From the NCBI GenBank assembly GCA_017468115.1, contig JAFUJS010000057.1:1-6692 (forward strand): 6,692 nt of DNA. The letters are read 5' to 3'. Shown here in pieces: positions 5,660-6,692 of this stretch; position 1 is the first letter of the stretch, and each line of letters opens with the position of its first letter. The DNA is from Clostridia bacterium (GTDB lineage Bacteria > Bacillota_A > Clostridia > Oscillospirales > CAG-272). The notes beneath the pieces are model-generated. The model saw only the letters and a program-made list of their open reading frames with translations, was not told the DNA's origin and did not search any database. A program made the position numbers and the translations under genes.

Positions 5660-6661
5660 TTAGCTCGGATAGGCATTCAGGCTCTCATCAGCCAAAGCAC
5701 CTGCCAAAAATTCGTAATAGCCCTGTGCGCCAATCATTGCCGCATTGTCGCCACAGAGATAAAGCTCAGGTGCATAAAACTCTGCACCCATTTTTTCGCA
5801 AACCTCCAAAATTCCCTTTCTTATGTGGGAGTTTGCGCTGACACCGCCCGCAAGAACAATTTTCTTGTAGCCGGTTGATTTAATTGCCATAGCAACCTTT
5901 TCCTTAACTGCCTCAACAATAGATTTTGTTGCAGAGGCGCAAACGTCCTCACGGCAGATTTCCTCGCCCTTTTGGTTCTTTGTGTTCAAATAGTTTACAA
6001 CTGCGGTTTTTAGACCGCTGAAGGAAAAGTCCAAGGTGTCCTTGGAAATTGCAGGGGATGGGAAGGCAATAGCATCCTTGTTACCAAGACAGGCAAGCTT
6101 ATCCATAGCCGCACCGCCGGGGTAGCAAAGACCCATAACTCGTCCGATTTTATCAAAGCATTCTCCTGCCGCATCATCACGTGTAGATGCAATTTCCTCA
6201 AGGGACGTGTATGATTTTACATCAAAAAATGATGTGTGTCCGCCGGAAACCACAAGCGACAAAAACGGTGGCTTAAGCTCCTTGTGGCTAAGGTAATTTG
6301 CCGCCACGTGGCCCTTTATGTGGTCAACAGGAACTAATGGAATATTGTTTGCAAAGGTCAAGGATTTTGCAAAGTTTACAGCCACCAAAAGGGCGCCGAT
6401 AAGACCGGGACCCTGGGTTACGGCAATAAGGTCAATGTCCTTAATTGTAAGCCCAGCCTTGTCAAGTGCCTCATAGGTAATCTTTGAAATAGCCTCAATG
6501 TGGGCACGGCTGGCAATTTCCGGCACAACACCCCCATAAAGGGCGTGAATATCCACCTGAGATGCCACAATATTCGATTTTATCGTGCGCTGGTCCTCGC
6601 TCATTTCCAAAACTGCTGCGGCAGTTTCGTCGCAAGAGGACTCAAAGGCTAAAACAAACAC
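5660..6661 (-). CDS. tsaD: tRNA N6-adenosine threonylcarbamoyltransferase TsaD (Kae1/Gcp/YgjD)
   Basis: Complete TsaD of 333 residues. With TsaB and TsaE it transfers threonylcarbamoyl from TC-AMP to A37 of ANN-decoding tRNAs (t6A). The ASKHA-fold motifs are all present: ESSCDET (7-13), VVPEIASRAH (45-54), GPGL (84-87), the metal-binding HIKGH (His114 and His118), SGGHT (139-143), DDAAGECFDKIGR (162-174), FSFSGLKTA (212-220), AGGVSAN (271-277) and CGDNAAMI (303-310, metal ligand Asp305). The start is GTG at 6661-6659. An in-frame TAA sits directly before it, and a GAGG site (6672-6669) lies 7 nt upstream. The next Met (20) would remove ESSCDET, so GTG is the right start. It is the first complete gene of the minus-strand operon, followed by the replication pair. 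No frameshift or missing catalytic residue is seen. Confidence 0.98.
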   Translation of the reverse strand: MFVLAFESSCDETAAAVLEMSEDQRTIKSNIVASQVDIHALYGGVVPEIASRAHIEAISKITYEALDKAGLTIKDIDLIAVTQGPGLIGALLVAVNFAKSLTFANNIPLVPVDHIKGHVAANYLSHKELKPPFLSLVVSGGHTSFFDVKSYTSLEEIASTRDDAAGECFDKIGRVMGLCYPGGAAMDKLACLGNKDAIAFPSPAISKDTLDFSFSGLKTAVVNYLNTKNQKGEEICREDVCASATKSIVEAVKEKVAMAIKSTGYKKIVLAGGVSANSHIRKGILEVCEKMGAEFYAPELYLCGDNAAMIGAQGYYEFLAGALADESLNAYPS

Positions 6662-6670
6662 TTAAATACC

Positions 6671-6692
6671 TCACTCTAAATTCATTAAAATT
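6671..6692 (-). CDS. Possible 3' end of an upstream gene (last six codons)
   Basis: On the minus strand one frame entering from the right edge reads I-L-M-N-L-E and then stops at TGA (6673-6671), 9 nt before the tsaD GTG. The tail resembles the end of RimI-type acetyltransferases, whose gene often precedes tsaD in Firmicutes, but six residues cannot prove this. If real, its stop overlaps the tsaD ribosome binding site, which would fit translational coupling. Confidence 0.3.

Overview
The window looks like chromosomal DNA of an uncultured, fairly low-GC Firmicute, most likely a gut-type member of the Clostridia. Supporting signs are strong AGGAGG-type ribosome binding sites, sigma-A-type promoters, a DnaD-domain protein paired with a zinc-cluster DnaC/DnaI helicase loader, a Firmicute-type L10 leader ahead of rplJ, and a large secreted BspA-like leucine-rich-repeat protein. 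The phylum-level call is firm; anything finer is a guess.

Layout. Positions 1-179 are AT-rich non-coding DNA with a T16 run and a near-consensus promoter. This promoter drives the only plus-strand gene (180-2471), a 763-residue exported surface or extracellular protein. It meets a minus-strand block at 2481-2553, where two hairpins lie back to back: the first ends the plus-strand gene, the second ends rplL. Reading the minus strand from the right edge, the order is: a possible six-codon tail of an upstream gene (rimI is only a guess), tsaD (t6A tRNA modification), a DnaD-domain protein, and a DnaC/DnaI-like AAA+ helicase loader. These are packed as an operon, with a 9-nt gap and then a 4-nt ATGA overlap. 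After a 46-nt spacer with no convincing terminator comes a perfect consensus promoter (TTGACA-17-TATAAT). It is followed by a leader of about 160 nt carrying the L10 leader element and a visible terminator/antiterminator pair, then rplJ (L10) and rplL (L7/L12).

How the genes work together. L10 and L12 form the ribosomal stalk complex, which probably feeds back on its own leader. The DnaD-like and DnaC-like proteins probably act together to load the replicative helicase. TsaD makes a universal tRNA modification. The LRR protein is a separate exported product. I see no mobile element, CRISPR array, tRNA or rRNA gene. Most of the window is conventional housekeeping sequence. The parts most worth a second look are the switch-like rplJ leader, the separation of rplJL from rpoBC, and the domain make-up of the LRR protein. 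I did not find a clear new defence or mobile system.
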